A DNA stretch of 64,000 nucleotides from Verrucomicrobiaceae bacterium (GCA_015075365.1 JABTUN010000004.1:310001-374000); one strand, 5' to 3'. Shown: positions 50,405 to 59,931, counted from the stretch's first letter. The notes: generated by a model from the sequence alone, not told the origin. Made by a program: numbers and translations.

Positions 50405-53400
50405 ATGCGCCGTTTCGCCGTCTTTTTTGTCCCTTCGGTCCTTTTTGTCCTTCCCGCCCGCTCCGCCGACTGGAAGGCCGTCGAGCCCATGCTCGCCGCG
50501 AAGTGCTACGAGTGCCACAACGCGGACAAAATGAAGGGCGATGTCGATTTGAAGCAGTACGCCGCCGATCCGAAGCTGGCCGAGGAGTTCGAGATTTGGA
50601 CCAAGGTCAAAGACACCATCGACAATGGCGACATGCCGCCGCGAAAGGCCAAACAGCTCACCTCCGAAGAAAAAGCCGGCATCACCGGCTGGGTGCAAAG
50701 CGGGCTGGATGCCCTCGCCGAGGCCAAATCCGGCGATCCGGGGCCGGTGACGATGCGTCGCCTCACGAACGCGGAGTATGACTACACGATTCGTGATCTC
50801 ACCGGCCGCGATTACTCGCTCGCGAAGGAATTCCAGACCGACGGCGGCGGTGGCGAAGGCTTCACCAATACCGGCGATGTGCTCTTCATGAGCCCGGCGG
50901 CCATCGACAAGTATTTCGCGGCGGCGCGGAAGCTTTCCGAGCATGCCACCATCATGCCGGGCACGGGCATCGTGTTTCATCCGCAGCGCATCGGCCTGCG
51001 CGGACCGGAGCAGGTCAAAGCACAGGCGCAGCAGGGCCTCTACGTGTGGTATCAGCAGAAAGCCGCGCCGCACTTGCCGAAGGACTTCGATCCGATGCGC
51101 GAGAGTGATTACATGCTCGCGTGCTGGAAGCACAAGACGCTCAAAACGCCGCTCGATCAGCTCGCGAAGGACATGAAGCTCAGCATCCACTTCCTGAGCA
51201 ACTGGTGGAACCTCGTGAACTCCACCGAGCCGAAAAGCCGCTATCTCGACCTCGTGCGCGTGCCTTGGCGCGAGTTGCCCGCCGATGAAAAAGCCGCGCA
51301 TGAGCGCATCAAAGCCATCGAGGCCGACATGCTGAGCTGGAACAACCCGAAAAAGCCCGGCAGCGGCGTGCAGCGTCAGCAGCAGGACAGCGACGGCATT
51401 CGTCCCTATGTCATGCAGGGCCCGGTGAATGGCAAAACGCAGGTCCACCTGTGCTTTGGCGACACGGGCGACGGCAACAAAGGCGACATCGCCCTCGTGA
51501 CGCAAATCGACTACCACATAGGCAAGCAGAAGCTCAATTACCTGACTTGGCTCGACAAGGCGCTCGCCGAAAAGCGTCAGCAAGTCGCTGCGAACCCGCC
51601 ACCACCAAATCTCGACGCCATCAAGGCCCGTCTCGCCGAATTGGAAAAGACACGTGCGCTTTACGGCAAGCATCCGCAGCCCGGTCGTAGCATTGAGCCA
51701 AACGTGCTCGCCTTTGCCGCGCCGCAGGTCGTCACGCTGCCTTTGCCGGAAGGCGCGAACTGGCTCCTCGCTCAGGCACGTCTCGACATGCAAAATCCCG
51801 AGGTCGATGAGGCCACCATCCAGTGGACCATGACCACGGGAACGCCGCGCGACGTGACGAAGATCATCCCCGGCGTGCTCACCATCTGGAAACGCAGCAC
51901 GAAGAAGTCCGGCGAGACGATGAACGACTTCAACAAGATGAAAGCCGCCTTCCCGGACATGTTTGAGCGCCGGCTGGAGGAGGTCGCGAACAATCTCTAC
52001 CGCGGCGGCAAACCGAACATCACCGTCTATTACTTCAGCGATGATCAGCTCGGCCAGCTCCTCGGTCAGCAGGACAAGGACACGCTGGCCGCGATGAAGA
52101 AGGACTGGGGCTACAATGCCAATCCCAACCTCAACAAGCAACAGCAGCAGGAATACGACGGCGCGTTGCTCTGGCACCTGCATCAGTTCGCCCGCAAAGC
52201 CTGGCGCAGGCCCGTCAGCGATGAGGAAAAGAAAAAACTCGACGCGCTCTACTTCGCCAGCCGCGCGAAGGAGCTCGACCGCGAGTCCGCCGCGCGTGAG
52301 GTGCTCGTGCGCGTGCTCGTCTCGCCGAATTTCCTCTTCAAGGCCGAGACGCTGCCGCCCATCGCCGACGCGAAGACCACCGAGGTGCCGCTCAATGCGC
52401 ACGAGCTCGCCTCACGCCTCAGCTACTTCCTCTGGGCCTCCTTGCCCGACTGGCAGCTCCGCAAAGCCGCCGATGACGGCGGCCTCTTGAAGCCCGAAGT
52501 GCTCGCCGCGCACACGCAGCGCATGCTTCGCGATCCAAAGGCCTCCGCACTCGCGAAAGAGTTCGCGGGCCAGTGGTTGAAGTTCAACGGCTTCGACGCG
52601 CACAACAGCGTGGACGAGAAAAAATTCCCGCAGTTCACCGCCGAACTCCGCGCCGACATGCATCGCGAGGTCGTCGAGTTCTTCACCCATCTCGTCCGCG
52701 ATGATCGCAACGTCTCCGACATCATCAGCGGCGACTACACCTTCATGAATGAGCGCCTCGGCTGGCACTACGGCGTGCCGGGCATCGTCGGGAACGACTT
52801 CCGCGAGGTCAAAGTCGGCCAGCATCATCGCGGCGGCCTTCTCGGCATGGGCGCCATCTTGACGAAGACCTCCCGTCCGCACCGCACCAGCCCCGTCGTG
52901 CGTGGTGACTACCTGTATCAGGTCGTGCTCGGCTTCAGCAGCCCGCCGCCGCCGCCGAACGTCCCCGAGCTCAAAGAAACCAGCAAACCCTCTTCTTTAC
53001 GCGAGGCCCTCATGCAGCACCGCACCGACTCCGCCTGTGCCGTCTGCCACGAGCGCATCGACCCTCTCGGCTTCGCCTTGGAGGGCTACGACCCCATCGG
53101 CCGCTTCCGCCCCACCGACGAAGCGGGCGGCAAAATCGACGACACCGGCGAAATGATGGACGGCACCAAGTTCCAAGGCCTCGCCGGCCTGCGCGACTAC
53201 CTCAAAAAGAACGAGCCGCAGTTCCTCACCCAATTCACCCGCAAACTCCTCGGCTACGCCCTCGGCCGCCAAACCCTGCCGAGCGACAAAAAACTGCTCC
53301 AGCAAATGCAGGCCTCGCTGAAAGCAAACAACGGCCATTTCTCCGCCGCCGTGCTCGAAATCGTGAAGAGCCGGCAGTTCCTGAATCGACGTGCGGAGTC

Positions 53401-53419
53401 TGCTGTGGTATCGAATTGA
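50405..53419 (+). CDS. DUF1592-family c-type cytochrome protein (DUF1587/1592/1588/1585)
   Basis: Protein of 1004 residues, signal peptide MRRFAVFFVPSVLFVLPARSA. A planctomycete-type cytochrome region begins with KCYECHNADKMKG (CYECH at 34-38). DUF1587 follows at MRRLTNAEYDYTIRDLTG. The C-terminal half has DUF1595/1592 (AWRRPVSDEE; ELASRLSYFLWASLPD; FAGQWL), DUF1588 with CAVCHERIDPLGFALE (near 878) and DUF1585 (LLGYALGR). Residues about 200-560 are an extra strand-rich insert. Two CxxCH heme motifs. Exported. Such genes usually precede a DUF1552 gene; none is here. Possibly an electron-transfer partner in polymer breakdown. Confidence 0.9.
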   Translation: MRRFAVFFVPSVLFVLPARSADWKAVEPMLAAKCYECHNADKMKGDVDLKQYAADPKLAEEFEIWTKVKDTIDNGDMPPRKAKQLTSEEKAGITGWVQSGLDALAEAKSGDPGPVTMRRLTNAEYDYTIRDLTGRDYSLAKEFQTDGGGGEGFTNTGDVLFMSPAAIDKYFAAARKLSEHATIMPGTGIVFHPQRIGLRGPEQVKAQAQQGLYVWYQQKAAPHLPKDFDPMRESDYMLACWKHKTLKTPLDQLAKDMKLSIHFLSNWWNLVNSTEPKSRYLDLVRVPWRELPADEKAAHERIKAIEADMLSWNNPKKPGSGVQRQQQDSDGIRPYVMQGPVNGKTQVHLCFGDTGDGNKGDIALVTQIDYHIGKQKLNYLTWLDKALAEKRQQVAANPPPPNLDAIKARLAELEKTRALYGKHPQPGRSIEPNVLAFAAPQVVTLPLPEGANWLLAQARLDMQNPEVDEATIQWTMTTGTPRDVTKIIPGVLTIWKRSTKKSGETMNDFNKMKAAFPDMFERRLEEVANNLYRGGKPNITVYYFSDDQLGQLLGQQDKDTLAAMKKDWGYNANPNLNKQQQQEYDGALLWHLHQFARKAWRRPVSDEEKKKLDALYFASRAKELDRESAAREVLVRVLVSPNFLFKAETLPPIADAKTTEVPLNAHELASRLSYFLWASLPDWQLRKAADDGGLLKPEVLAAHTQRMLRDPKASALAKEFAGQWLKFNGFDAHNSVDEKKFPQFTAELRADMHREVVEFFTHLVRDDRNVSDIISGDYTFMNERLGWHYGVPGIVGNDFREVKVGQHHRGGLLGMGAILTKTSRPHRTSPVVRGDYLYQVVLGFSSPPPPPNVPELKETSKPSSLREALMQHRTDSACAVCHERIDPLGFALEGYDPIGRFRPTDEAGGKIDDTGEMMDGTKFQGLAGLRDYLKKNEPQFLTQFTRKLLGYALGRQTLPSDKKLLQQMQASLKANNGHFSAAVLEIVKSRQFLNRRAESAVVSN

Positions 53420-53421
53420 GC

Positions 53422-53652
53422 ATGTGGACATGCCTGCTGCTGTTCTTCGTCATTTCCTAGCTCAGTCATGGCTTCACTAGCAAAGACGCATTCGTCGTCT
53501 TGAAGACGGAACTGCAGACGGCTCATTCTCTCGACTTTTACGTTCATCACGAGCCCAAATCGGCTCCGGAGAAACCGGGAACCGTTGTTGAGTTCCAATT
53601 GCTGTCCAAATGGACCAGCCGCAGGCCACCGCGGGTGCTCAGTTGGCTCTGA
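53422..53652 (+). pseudogene. Small exported-protein gene interrupted by an amber codon
   Basis: From ATG 53422 the frame reads MWTCLLLFFVIS, a signal-peptide-like start, then TAG (53458-53460). In the same frame it then continues with LSHGFTSKDAFVVLKTELQ and 43 more residues to a TGA at 53650-53652. The downstream part has coding character. It fills most of the 300-bp gap between the DUF1592 gene and punA. Either a dead small gene or a sequencing error. No family recognised. Confidence 0.35.
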
Positions 53653-53719
53653 AGAGTTGGCTGACAACGTGTCGCGCGGAAATCTTGGCCCCGCCGCCGG
53701 TTCGTGCTTATGTGCGCCC

Positions 53720-54475
53720 ATGATTCGCGAACTCGAAGACGCCTGCCCTGACACCGCCATCGTGCTCGGCTCCGGCCTGGGCGGCGTGGTGGAGAGTTTT
53801 GGCGTGGAGTTCGAGGTGCCGTACACAGAGGTGCCGGGGTTGACAGCCTCGACGGTTCCGGGACATGCGGGGCGTTTGGTGCTGGCACGGCATGGCGGGC
53901 GGCCGCTGCTGCTGGCGCAGGGCCGGCGGCATTTGTACGAGGGGTTGACCGCTCATGAGGTGACGGCGGGCATCCGGTTCATGCACGGAATCGGCGTGCG
54001 GCGCGTGGTACTGACGAACGCGGCCGGCGCGATCCGCGATTCCTTCGAGGCGGGCGGCCTGATGATGATCACCGACCATCTGAACCTCCAGGGAACCACG
54101 CCGCTGCTAGGAGGAGCGCATTTTCACGACATGAGCGAGGTGTATTCATCCACATGGCGCGAGCGTCTCCACCAGGCGGCGCAGCAGGAGGGGATGAAGC
54201 TCCACGAGGGCGTTTACGCGGCGCTCCTGGGCCCCCAGTACGAGACACCGGCCGAAATCCGCATGCTGCGCACGCTGGGAGCCGACGCGGTGGGCATGTC
54301 CACGGTGCCGGAGGCCATCCAGGCGCGGGCATTGGGCATGGAGGTGGCCGGTATCTCGATGCTGACGAACTGGGCGGCGGGGTTGAAGCCACAGACATTG
54401 CACCACGCCGAGGTGGTCGAGGTGGGCCGCGCCGCTAGCGGAGAACTGGCGCGCCTGCTGAAAGCGGCTTTGTAA
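53720..54475 (+). CDS. punA: Purine nucleoside phosphorylase
   Basis: Protein of 251 residues. It has the trimeric PNP signatures: IVLGSGLGGVVESFG (phosphate loop), VPGHAGRLVLARHGG, a LLAQGRRHLYEGLTAHEV segment with the catalytic-type His, VLTNAAGAIRDSFEAG, and GPQYETPAEIRML with VGMSTVPEAIQARALG. The LTNWAAGL near the end holds the base-binding Asn of this family. It splits purine nucleosides to base and ribose-1-phosphate for salvage. It is convergent with glgC, 15 bp between stops. Confidence 0.93.
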   Translation: MIRELEDACPDTAIVLGSGLGGVVESFGVEFEVPYTEVPGLTASTVPGHAGRLVLARHGGRPLLLAQGRRHLYEGLTAHEVTAGIRFMHGIGVRRVVLTNAAGAIRDSFEAGGLMMITDHLNLQGTTPLLGGAHFHDMSEVYSSTWRERLHQAAQQEGMKLHEGVYAALLGPQYETPAEIRMLRTLGADAVGMSTVPEAIQARALGMEVAGISMLTNWAAGLKPQTLHHAEVVEVGRAASGELARLLKAAL

Positions 54476-54490
54476 ACAGGAAAGGCAGCC

Positions 54491-55801
54491 TCAAATCCAC
54501 GTCCCGGCAGGGATCACCGCGTCCTTGGGCAGGCAGACGATGCCGTCGCGGATGTACCAGTTCGGTCCGTCCATGTTCTCCGGCTTGCCCTCGGGCGTGA
54601 TGACGACGTTGTCACCGATGTGGACGTTCTTGTCGATGATGGCGCGTTCGATGCGGCAATTCCGACCGATGCCGGGTGGCGGGCGGTTCGGGTCCGTGCC
54701 CACAGCACCGGCATAAAAGTCCGCGCCCATGATGATGCACTCGCGGATGGTGGTGCCCGGCTCGATCTGGGAGCGCACGCCGATGACGGCGGTTTCGATG
54801 TGGGCGTCAGTGAGGATGCAGCCGTCGGCGATGAGGGCGTGATGCACGGTGGCGCCGTTGAGCTTTGTGGCGGGCAGCGCGCGTGAGTGCGTGAAGATGG
54901 GCGCGGTGGAGTCGAAGAAATCAAACGGCGGCACGAGCTGGCAGAGGTCGAGGTTTGCCTGGAAGAAGCTGCGGATGGTGCCGATGTCCTCCCAGTAGCC
55001 GTGGAAGTTGTAGGCATGCACGCGGCGCTCCTTGATCGCGCCGGGGATGATGTGCTTGCCAAAGTCGTTGTGCGTGTTGTCGAGGCACTCCTCAAGCACC
55101 TTGCGGTTGAAAAGGTAGATGCCCATGGATGCCTGGAAGCGCGGCTCCGCGGGGTCGATGCCGAGCGCGCGCAGCGTCTCCTCCGGCATGCGCAGTTTAT
55201 CCAGCACTGCGGGATCCTTCGGCTTTTCCACGAACTCAAAGATGCGGTTCTCGGCGTCCGCGTGCATGATGCCGAAGGCTGTGGCATCCCGCGCGTTGAC
55301 CGGAAGCGTGGCGATGGTGAGATCCGAGTCGTTGGCGATGTGCTGGCGCATCAGTTTGCGGAAGTCCATGCGATAGAGCTGGTCGCCGCTGAGGATGAGA
55401 AAGTACTCGTGGTCGCCCTCAAGGAAGTAGCGCAGATTCTGCCGCACGGCGTCCGCCGTGCCCTGGTACCAGCGCTCCCCTTCCGGTGTCTGCTGCGCGG
55501 CCAGCACCTCGACAAAGCCGCGCGTGAACTGGTCAAAGCGGTAGGTGCGGCTGAGATGGCGGTTGAGCGAGGCGCTGTTGTACTGCGTCAGCACATACAC
55601 CTGGCGCAGGCCGGAGTTGATGCAGTTGCTGATCGGCAGATCGACGATGCGGTACTTGCCTGCCAGCGGCACGGCGGGCTTGGCGCGATCCTTGGTGAGG
55701 GGGAAAAGCCGCGTGCCGGCGCCGCCGCCCATGACAATGGCCAGTGTGCTGCGGCGGAGGAGCGTGTCGGCTTCGATATGCGCGGTGCGAGGGGTGCTCA
55801 T
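54491..55801 (-). CDS. glgC: Glucose-1-phosphate adenylyltransferase
   Basis: Protein of 436 residues. Nucleotide-binding MGGGAGTRLFPLTKDRAKPAVPLAGKY is split here as MGGGAGTRLFPLT and KDRAKPAVPLAGKY. Other blocks are YRIVDLPISNCINSG, GTADAVRQN, LSGDQLYRMDF, VEKPKDPAVLDKL and YWEDIGTI, with a left-handed beta-helix at the C-terminus (GTTIRECIIMGAD; IDKNVHIGDNVVI). It makes ADP-glucose, the first committed step of glycogen synthesis, and the family is allosterically controlled. Start MSTPRTAHIEAD chosen by family length. Divergent from the LRR cytochrome gene. Confidence 0.96.
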   Translation of the reverse strand: MSTPRTAHIEADTLLRRSTLAIVMGGGAGTRLFPLTKDRAKPAVPLAGKYRIVDLPISNCINSGLRQVYVLTQYNSASLNRHLSRTYRFDQFTRGFVEVLAAQQTPEGERWYQGTADAVRQNLRYFLEGDHEYFLILSGDQLYRMDFRKLMRQHIANDSDLTIATLPVNARDATAFGIMHADAENRIFEFVEKPKDPAVLDKLRMPEETLRALGIDPAEPRFQASMGIYLFNRKVLEECLDNTHNDFGKHIIPGAIKERRVHAYNFHGYWEDIGTIRSFFQANLDLCQLVPPFDFFDSTAPIFTHSRALPATKLNGATVHHALIADGCILTDAHIETAVIGVRSQIEPGTTIRECIIMGADFYAGAVGTDPNRPPPGIGRNCRIERAIIDKNVHIGDNVVITPEGKPENMDGPNWYIRDGIVCLPKDAVIPAGTWI

Positions 55802-55888
55802 GGCTGTGCGGGAATTAACCATGCTCCTTTTCTCTGAAACAAGGCAAACAGGCAAGCGTTTCCCTCCGCCCCAAACCAACTTCCCATC

Positions 55889-56845
55889 GTGACACGCCCT
55901 GTTTTGATCCCTCTCGCGTCTTTCTTGCTCGCCATGCCCGCCTGGGGCGCGGTGAGCTTTGAAAAGGAAATCCTCCCCTTCCTGAACAAGAAATGCGTGG
56001 ACTGCCACCGCGCCCCCTATGAGGAAAACGGCCGCAAAAAGGAGCCCAAGGCCGGCCTGCGGCTCGACGCCTCCTGGGCCATCCTCAAGGGCAGTGAAAA
56101 CGGCCCGGTCCTCACCCCCGGCGCACCGGACAAAAGCGCCATCTATGAGTCCGTCACCCTCCCGAAGGACGACGACGCCCACATGCCACCGAAGGGCGAC
56201 GATCTGACGGCCGAGGAAATTGCCGTGCTGAAAAAATGGATCGAGGAAGGCGCTGACTTCGGCGGCTGGATTGGCAGCAAAGACGGCATGCCCGCCGACG
56301 CGCAGACGGCCACGACCAAGGCCGTGAAGCCGCGCGAGCACGACCTGCTCTTTGCCGCGCTGGAGAAAGAGGTGAAACCGCTGTCCGACGACGCGCTCGC
56401 CAAGGCGAAGACCGCGGGTGCGCAGGTGGCCGCCGTGAAGGTCGAGAGCCCGCTCGTGCGGGTCGATTTCCTCACCGGCGTCTCCAAGTGCGACGACGCG
56501 AAGGTGGAGAGCATCCTGCCGCTGAAGGAGAACATCGTCCAGCTCGACCTCGGCCGCACAATCATCACCGACGCCGCCTTGAAGAGCGTGGCACAGCTCC
56601 CGCGCCTCCTGTCACTCGATCTGCGGCAGACGAAGGTGACCGACGCAGGCCTCGAGGCCCTCAAGGGACACAAGCGCCTGCAGACGATCAATCTCTACGG
56701 CACCGAGGTCACCGACGCCGGCATCAAGCACCTCGCCGGCATCAAGACCCTCAAAAATGTCTATCTGTGGCAATCCAAGGCCACCAAAGCCGGCGTAAAA
56801 CAGCTCACGGCTGCCCTTCCCGGCGTGAAAGTCAGCTTCGAATAA
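55889..56845 (+). CDS. PSCyt1-type cytochrome / leucine-rich repeat protein
   Basis: Protein of 318 residues from GTG 55889, which gives a good signal peptide (LIPLASFLLAMPAWGA). A planctomycete cytochrome domain follows: FLNKKCVDCHRAP (CVDCH), AGLRLDASWAILKG, MPPKGDDLTAEEIAVLKKWIEEG. Residues about 200-318 are leucine-rich repeats (VQLDLGRTIITDAALKSVAQ; LLSLDLRQTKVTDAGLEAL; TINLYGTEVTDAGIKHL). Heme plus LRR is a frequent combination in planctomycetes and verrucomicrobia. Periplasmic; function unknown. The peroxiredoxin gene follows 19 bp later and may be in the same operon. Confidence 0.88.
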   Translation: MTRPVLIPLASFLLAMPAWGAVSFEKEILPFLNKKCVDCHRAPYEENGRKKEPKAGLRLDASWAILKGSENGPVLTPGAPDKSAIYESVTLPKDDDAHMPPKGDDLTAEEIAVLKKWIEEGADFGGWIGSKDGMPADAQTATTKAVKPREHDLLFAALEKEVKPLSDDALAKAKTAGAQVAAVKVESPLVRVDFLTGVSKCDDAKVESILPLKENIVQLDLGRTIITDAALKSVAQLPRLLSLDLRQTKVTDAGLEALKGHKRLQTINLYGTEVTDAGIKHLAGIKTLKNVYLWQSKATKAGVKQLTAALPGVKVSFE

Positions 56846-56864
56846 CCCACACCGCCTCCACCCC

Positions 56865-57389
56865 ATGAAAATGCGCCTCCTCATGCTCTCCGCCCTGCTC
56901 TCCACCCTTCTCGGCACCGCCCGCGCCGGTGAAGGAGAAAAAGTCAGCTACGACGCCCCCGCCGTCTCCGGTGTCAATCAAGACGGAGCCACCGTCAACT
57001 TTGCCGATGTGTACAAGAAAGGCCCCACCGTGGTCTTCTTTTATCCGAAGGCCGACACCCCCGGCTGCACCAAGCAGGCATGCTCTTTGCGCGATGCTTT
57101 CGCCGATCTGAGCAAGGACGGCGTGCAGGTGCTCGGCGTGAGCTTTGACAAGCCCGACGCTCAAAAGGCTTTCAAAGACAAGTTTACCCTTCCTTATGAC
57201 CTCATCGCCGACCCTGAGGGCAAGATTGTCGAAGCCTTCAAGGTCGAAAAAATGGCCCGCGGCCTCCTTTCCCTGGCCAAGCGTAGCTGCTTCCTCATCA
57301 AGGACGGAAAGGTCGTGTGGCAGGACTACGCCGCCAGCACCGACAAGCAGGCGGAGGACATCAAGCGCGTCCTGGCACAGACGAAGTAA
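56865..57389 (+). CDS. bcp: Exported peroxiredoxin (BCP/PrxQ type)
   Basis: Protein of 174 residues with a signal peptide (MKMRLLMLSALLSTLLGTARAG), unlike cytoplasmic Bcp. The active site is FFYPKADTPGCTKQACSLRD, holding the peroxidatic Cys in TPGCT and the resolving Cys five residues on, the PrxQ pattern. LGVSFDKPDAQKAF and PYDLIADPEGKI complete the fold. It reduces peroxides at the envelope, probably with a thioredoxin-like partner. The nearby LRR cytochrome gene shares its direction. A clear terminator follows. Confidence 0.92.
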   Translation: MKMRLLMLSALLSTLLGTARAGEGEKVSYDAPAVSGVNQDGATVNFADVYKKGPTVVFFYPKADTPGCTKQACSLRDAFADLSKDGVQVLGVSFDKPDAQKAFKDKFTLPYDLIADPEGKIVEAFKVEKMARGLLSLAKRSCFLIKDGKVVWQDYAASTDKQAEDIKRVLAQTK

Positions 57390-57406
57390 CGCCGGATGCC
57401 AGTTCC

Positions 57407-57435
57407 AAGCCGGGAGCCTCCCTCCCGGCTTTTTT
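57407..57435 (+). terminator. Rho-independent terminator after bcp (probably bidirectional)
   Basis: AAGCCGGGAG (57407-57416) pairs perfectly with CTCCCGGCTT (57422-57431) around a 5-nt loop, then TTTT follows. It lies between convergent bcp and gltX stops. On the minus strand the A-rich start gives only a short T-run, so it may serve gltX less well. Confidence 0.85.
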
Positions 57436-57448
57436 GTGCCCTCACGGA

Positions 57449-58762
57449 TCAAAACTGGCCGAGCGCACGTTCGATGCGCGTGAGCGTCTTCTCCCGCCCG
57501 ATCAAATGGGCGATCGTCGTCACGCCTGGACCGCGTGACTGGCCGCTGAGCGCAAAACGCAGCAACGGCATCATGGCACCCGGTTTGACGTTGAGTGTCC
57601 TGGCCGCGGCCTCGACAGCGTCGTGGACGCTCTGCTCGCTCCATTCCGCAGCTTGCGCGAGGGATTCTCCCGCGGCCTTGAGCAGACCTGCGTTCTCCGG
57701 TCTGGCCTTCAGTTTGGCGAGCACATCGGCCTCGAAGGGAAAATCCTCGCGGAAGAAGTAATGCACCCACTCCGGCAGCTCGGCCAGGAGGCTGATCTTT
57801 TCGCGCACGCTATGCACGGCGGCGGCGGCCACCGCGTCGTCGGCCCATGACAGTCCCCTGGCGGCCAAAAAGGGCCTGGCGTGGCGCAGGAGGTCATCCG
57901 CGTTCAATTCACGCAGATACTGTGCGTTGAACCACAGGCTCTTTTTGAGGTCGAACTTGGCATTGCTGCTGTGGATGGCCTCCGCGTCAAAAAGTGCTGT
58001 CAATTCAGCGCGGGAGAGCTTTTCGGCCTCCGTCTTCGGCGTCCAGCCCAGCAGGCAGAGGTAATTGAAGACAGCGTCAGGCAGGTAGCCGGCGTTCATG
58101 TAGCTGTGCTCGATGGCGCTGCCCTCGTCGCGCTTGCTCATCTTGGTGCCATCCGGGTTCAGGATCAGCGGGATATGCGCGTAGATCGGCGGGGTGGCAC
58201 CAAAGGCATGAAAGAGGTCAATGTGCTTCCAGGTGTTCGAGAGATGATCTTCGCCACGAAAGACGTGAGTCATGCGCATCTCGATATCGTCCACCACGTT
58301 GACGAAATGGAAAATGTAGCTGCCATCCGGGCGGCGCACGGTCATGTCCGGCTCCTCGGTGGGCGCGAAGGTGACATCCCCGCACACGAGATCGTGCACA
58401 GTGATGGCGGTGCGGCTGAACTTGAAGCGCACCGCGCCGTTTTCCTCCGTGTACACGCGTCCGGCGTCCTCCAGGCGCTTTAAATAGGCGTCGTAGATGT
58501 CCTTGCGCTGGCTCTGGAAGTACGGGCCGCAGGGGCCGCCGATCTCAGGCCCCTCGTCCCAGTCAAGACCGAGCCAGCGCAGGCCCTTGATGATGCCAGC
58601 GGAGGCCTCCGCCGTGTTGCGCGCGCCGTCCGTGTCCTCCACACGCAGGATGAACGTGCCGCCGGTTTTTCTGGCGAACAGCCAGTTGAACAAGGCCGTG
58701 CGAGCCCCTCCGACATGCAGATCTCCGGTGGGCGACGGGGCGAAACGAACACGAACAGACAT
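57449..58762 (-). CDS. gltX: Glutamyl-tRNA synthetase
   Basis: Protein of 437 residues. Class I signature HIGH appears as APSPTGDLHVGGARTAL (DLHVGG). Others are ILRVEDTDGARN, GPYFQSQRKDIYD, a VFRGEDHLSNT segment, and the KMSKR loop (DGTKMSKRDEGS). The anticodon-binding helical domain follows (LAELPEWVHYFF; GVTTIAHLIGREKTLTRI). It charges tRNA-Glu, possibly also tRNA-Gln if GlnRS is missing. Start MSVRVRFAPSP is fixed by the family. Confidence 0.95.
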   Translation of the reverse strand: MSVRVRFAPSPTGDLHVGGARTALFNWLFARKTGGTFILRVEDTDGARNTAEASAGIIKGLRWLGLDWDEGPEIGGPCGPYFQSQRKDIYDAYLKRLEDAGRVYTEENGAVRFKFSRTAITVHDLVCGDVTFAPTEEPDMTVRRPDGSYIFHFVNVVDDIEMRMTHVFRGEDHLSNTWKHIDLFHAFGATPPIYAHIPLILNPDGTKMSKRDEGSAIEHSYMNAGYLPDAVFNYLCLLGWTPKTEAEKLSRAELTALFDAEAIHSSNAKFDLKKSLWFNAQYLRELNADDLLRHARPFLAARGLSWADDAVAAAAVHSVREKISLLAELPEWVHYFFREDFPFEADVLAKLKARPENAGLLKAAGESLAQAAEWSEQSVHDAVEAAARTLNVKPGAMMPLLRFALSGQSRGPGVTTIAHLIGREKTLTRIERALGQF

Positions 58763-58800
58763 GGCGGGAGTTTCCTGGGGGTGAATGAAGAGAAATGAAC

Positions 58801-58826
58801 GGGCGCTGCGATTACCCACAGCGCCC
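58801..58826 (-). terminator. Hairpin terminator downstream of the 58869 gene
   Basis: GGGCGCTG (58801-58808) pairs with CAGCGCCC (58819-58826) around 10 nt. Read leftward, the direction of the gene at 58869-59789, it is followed by GTTCATTTCT, a weak T-run. It lies in the 106-bp gap before gltX. Confidence 0.5.
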
Positions 58827-58868
58827 GCCTTGTCCACCCTGCGTTTCACAGGCCGGAGGCCGGTGGCC

Positions 58869-59789
58869 TCACGGCACCTCCTCACCGGAGCCGGTGTAGA
58901 ACCAGCCCTGCACCTGGCCGTTGGCGATGAGCGCCTGGGCCTCCACCGGCTGCTCGCCAAAGATGGTCATGGCAAGATATTCGATCTTCAGCGCCCAGCC
59001 AGCCTTGCCCTGAATCGTGGTAGGCTGCGGCTCGCCCCAGGAGATGATCTTGTCGGGCTTGATGTCCGTGACCTGGCCGCGGCGGATGCTGGCCAGCAGC
59101 AGCGGGTAGGTGCCGTCCCCCGCGCGCACCGGGCGTCCGCCGGCGTCGGCCTCGCTGGTGTTCGTGTTGGCGGTCTGCACGGGTTTGATCAGCGCCTTTT
59201 GCGCAGCGATGCGCTTCAGGTCCTCCGCCCGGCGGGTCTTCCATTTCTCGTAAATGTCCGTCAGCACCGCCTTCAGATCGGTGTCATCCAGCGCCACCGT
59301 GGCGCGCGCGGTGGAACCCGGTGCCGGGGCCAGTTGCAGCATCCCGGAGGCAAAGGCCAGCGCCTGGACCTTGCGGCCTGCGGCCATCTTGGAGGCACCG
59401 GCGGCCATTCTGAACTCCGCGTCCTTCAAAAGCGTCACCTCGCGCGGGAAGGCGCTAGGCGGGATGTCCTGCCAGTTCTTTGTCAGCGTCTCGATGCTGT
59501 CGGTCTTCGGCTTGTTGGCGGTGGCAGCCTCCGGGGCGGGTGCGGGCGGCGGCGGAGCCGGCTCGGCAGGCTTGGGGGCCTCGACCTGCTTCGGCGGCTC
59601 CGGCGCAGGCATTGGTGCGGCGGGTTCGGCAGGCTTATCGCGCTCGATTTCGGACGGGGTGGCGGGCCTGGCGTTCTTGGGCGGATTGAGATCCGTGAAG
59701 ACAATTTTTTGCCCCGGAGGCGCGCCGAAGTAGTCGTAGGCCAGGAAGGCACCACCAATGAGCAGGATCGTGATGAGGAAGGATTTCAT
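58869..59789 (-). CDS. Membrane-anchored hypothetical protein with Pro/Ala-rich linker
   Basis: Protein of 306 residues. N-terminal anchor MKSFLITILLIGGAFLAYDYF, no clear cleavage site. Residues 35-95 are Pro/Ala/Glu-rich. The C-terminal 200 residues look folded: an Ala-rich helix (FRMAAGASKMAAGRKVQALAF), coiled-coil (IYEKWKTRRAEDLKRIAAQKAL), then strands (KIISWGEPQPTTIQGKAGWALKIEYL) and the end VQGWFYTGSGEEVP. It looks like a periplasmic domain tethered to the inner membrane. I recognise no family. It may be co-transcribed with gltX, but a hairpin lies between. Confidence 0.68.
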   Translation of the reverse strand: MKSFLITILLIGGAFLAYDYFGAPPGQKIVFTDLNPPKNARPATPSEIERDKPAEPAAPMPAPEPPKQVEAPKPAEPAPPPPAPAPEAATANKPKTDSIETLTKNWQDIPPSAFPREVTLLKDAEFRMAAGASKMAAGRKVQALAFASGMLQLAPAPGSTARATVALDDTDLKAVLTDIYEKWKTRRAEDLKRIAAQKALIKPVQTANTNTSEADAGGRPVRAGDGTYPLLLASIRRGQVTDIKPDKIISWGEPQPTTIQGKAGWALKIEYLAMTIFGEQPVEAQALIANGQVQGWFYTGSGEEVP

Positions 59790-59931
59790 GGATTTCGGGA
59801 GGAGGGTTTGCAGTGTCACAACGCCGTTGCCGGCGAAGGCTTGGGTGTGTACATCAGAAGATTGGATGTGCCGTTACATTTTGCGGGAAAAATTTTCGCC
59901 ACGCGTAAAGCGATGGTAAAAAGAAGCCGCC

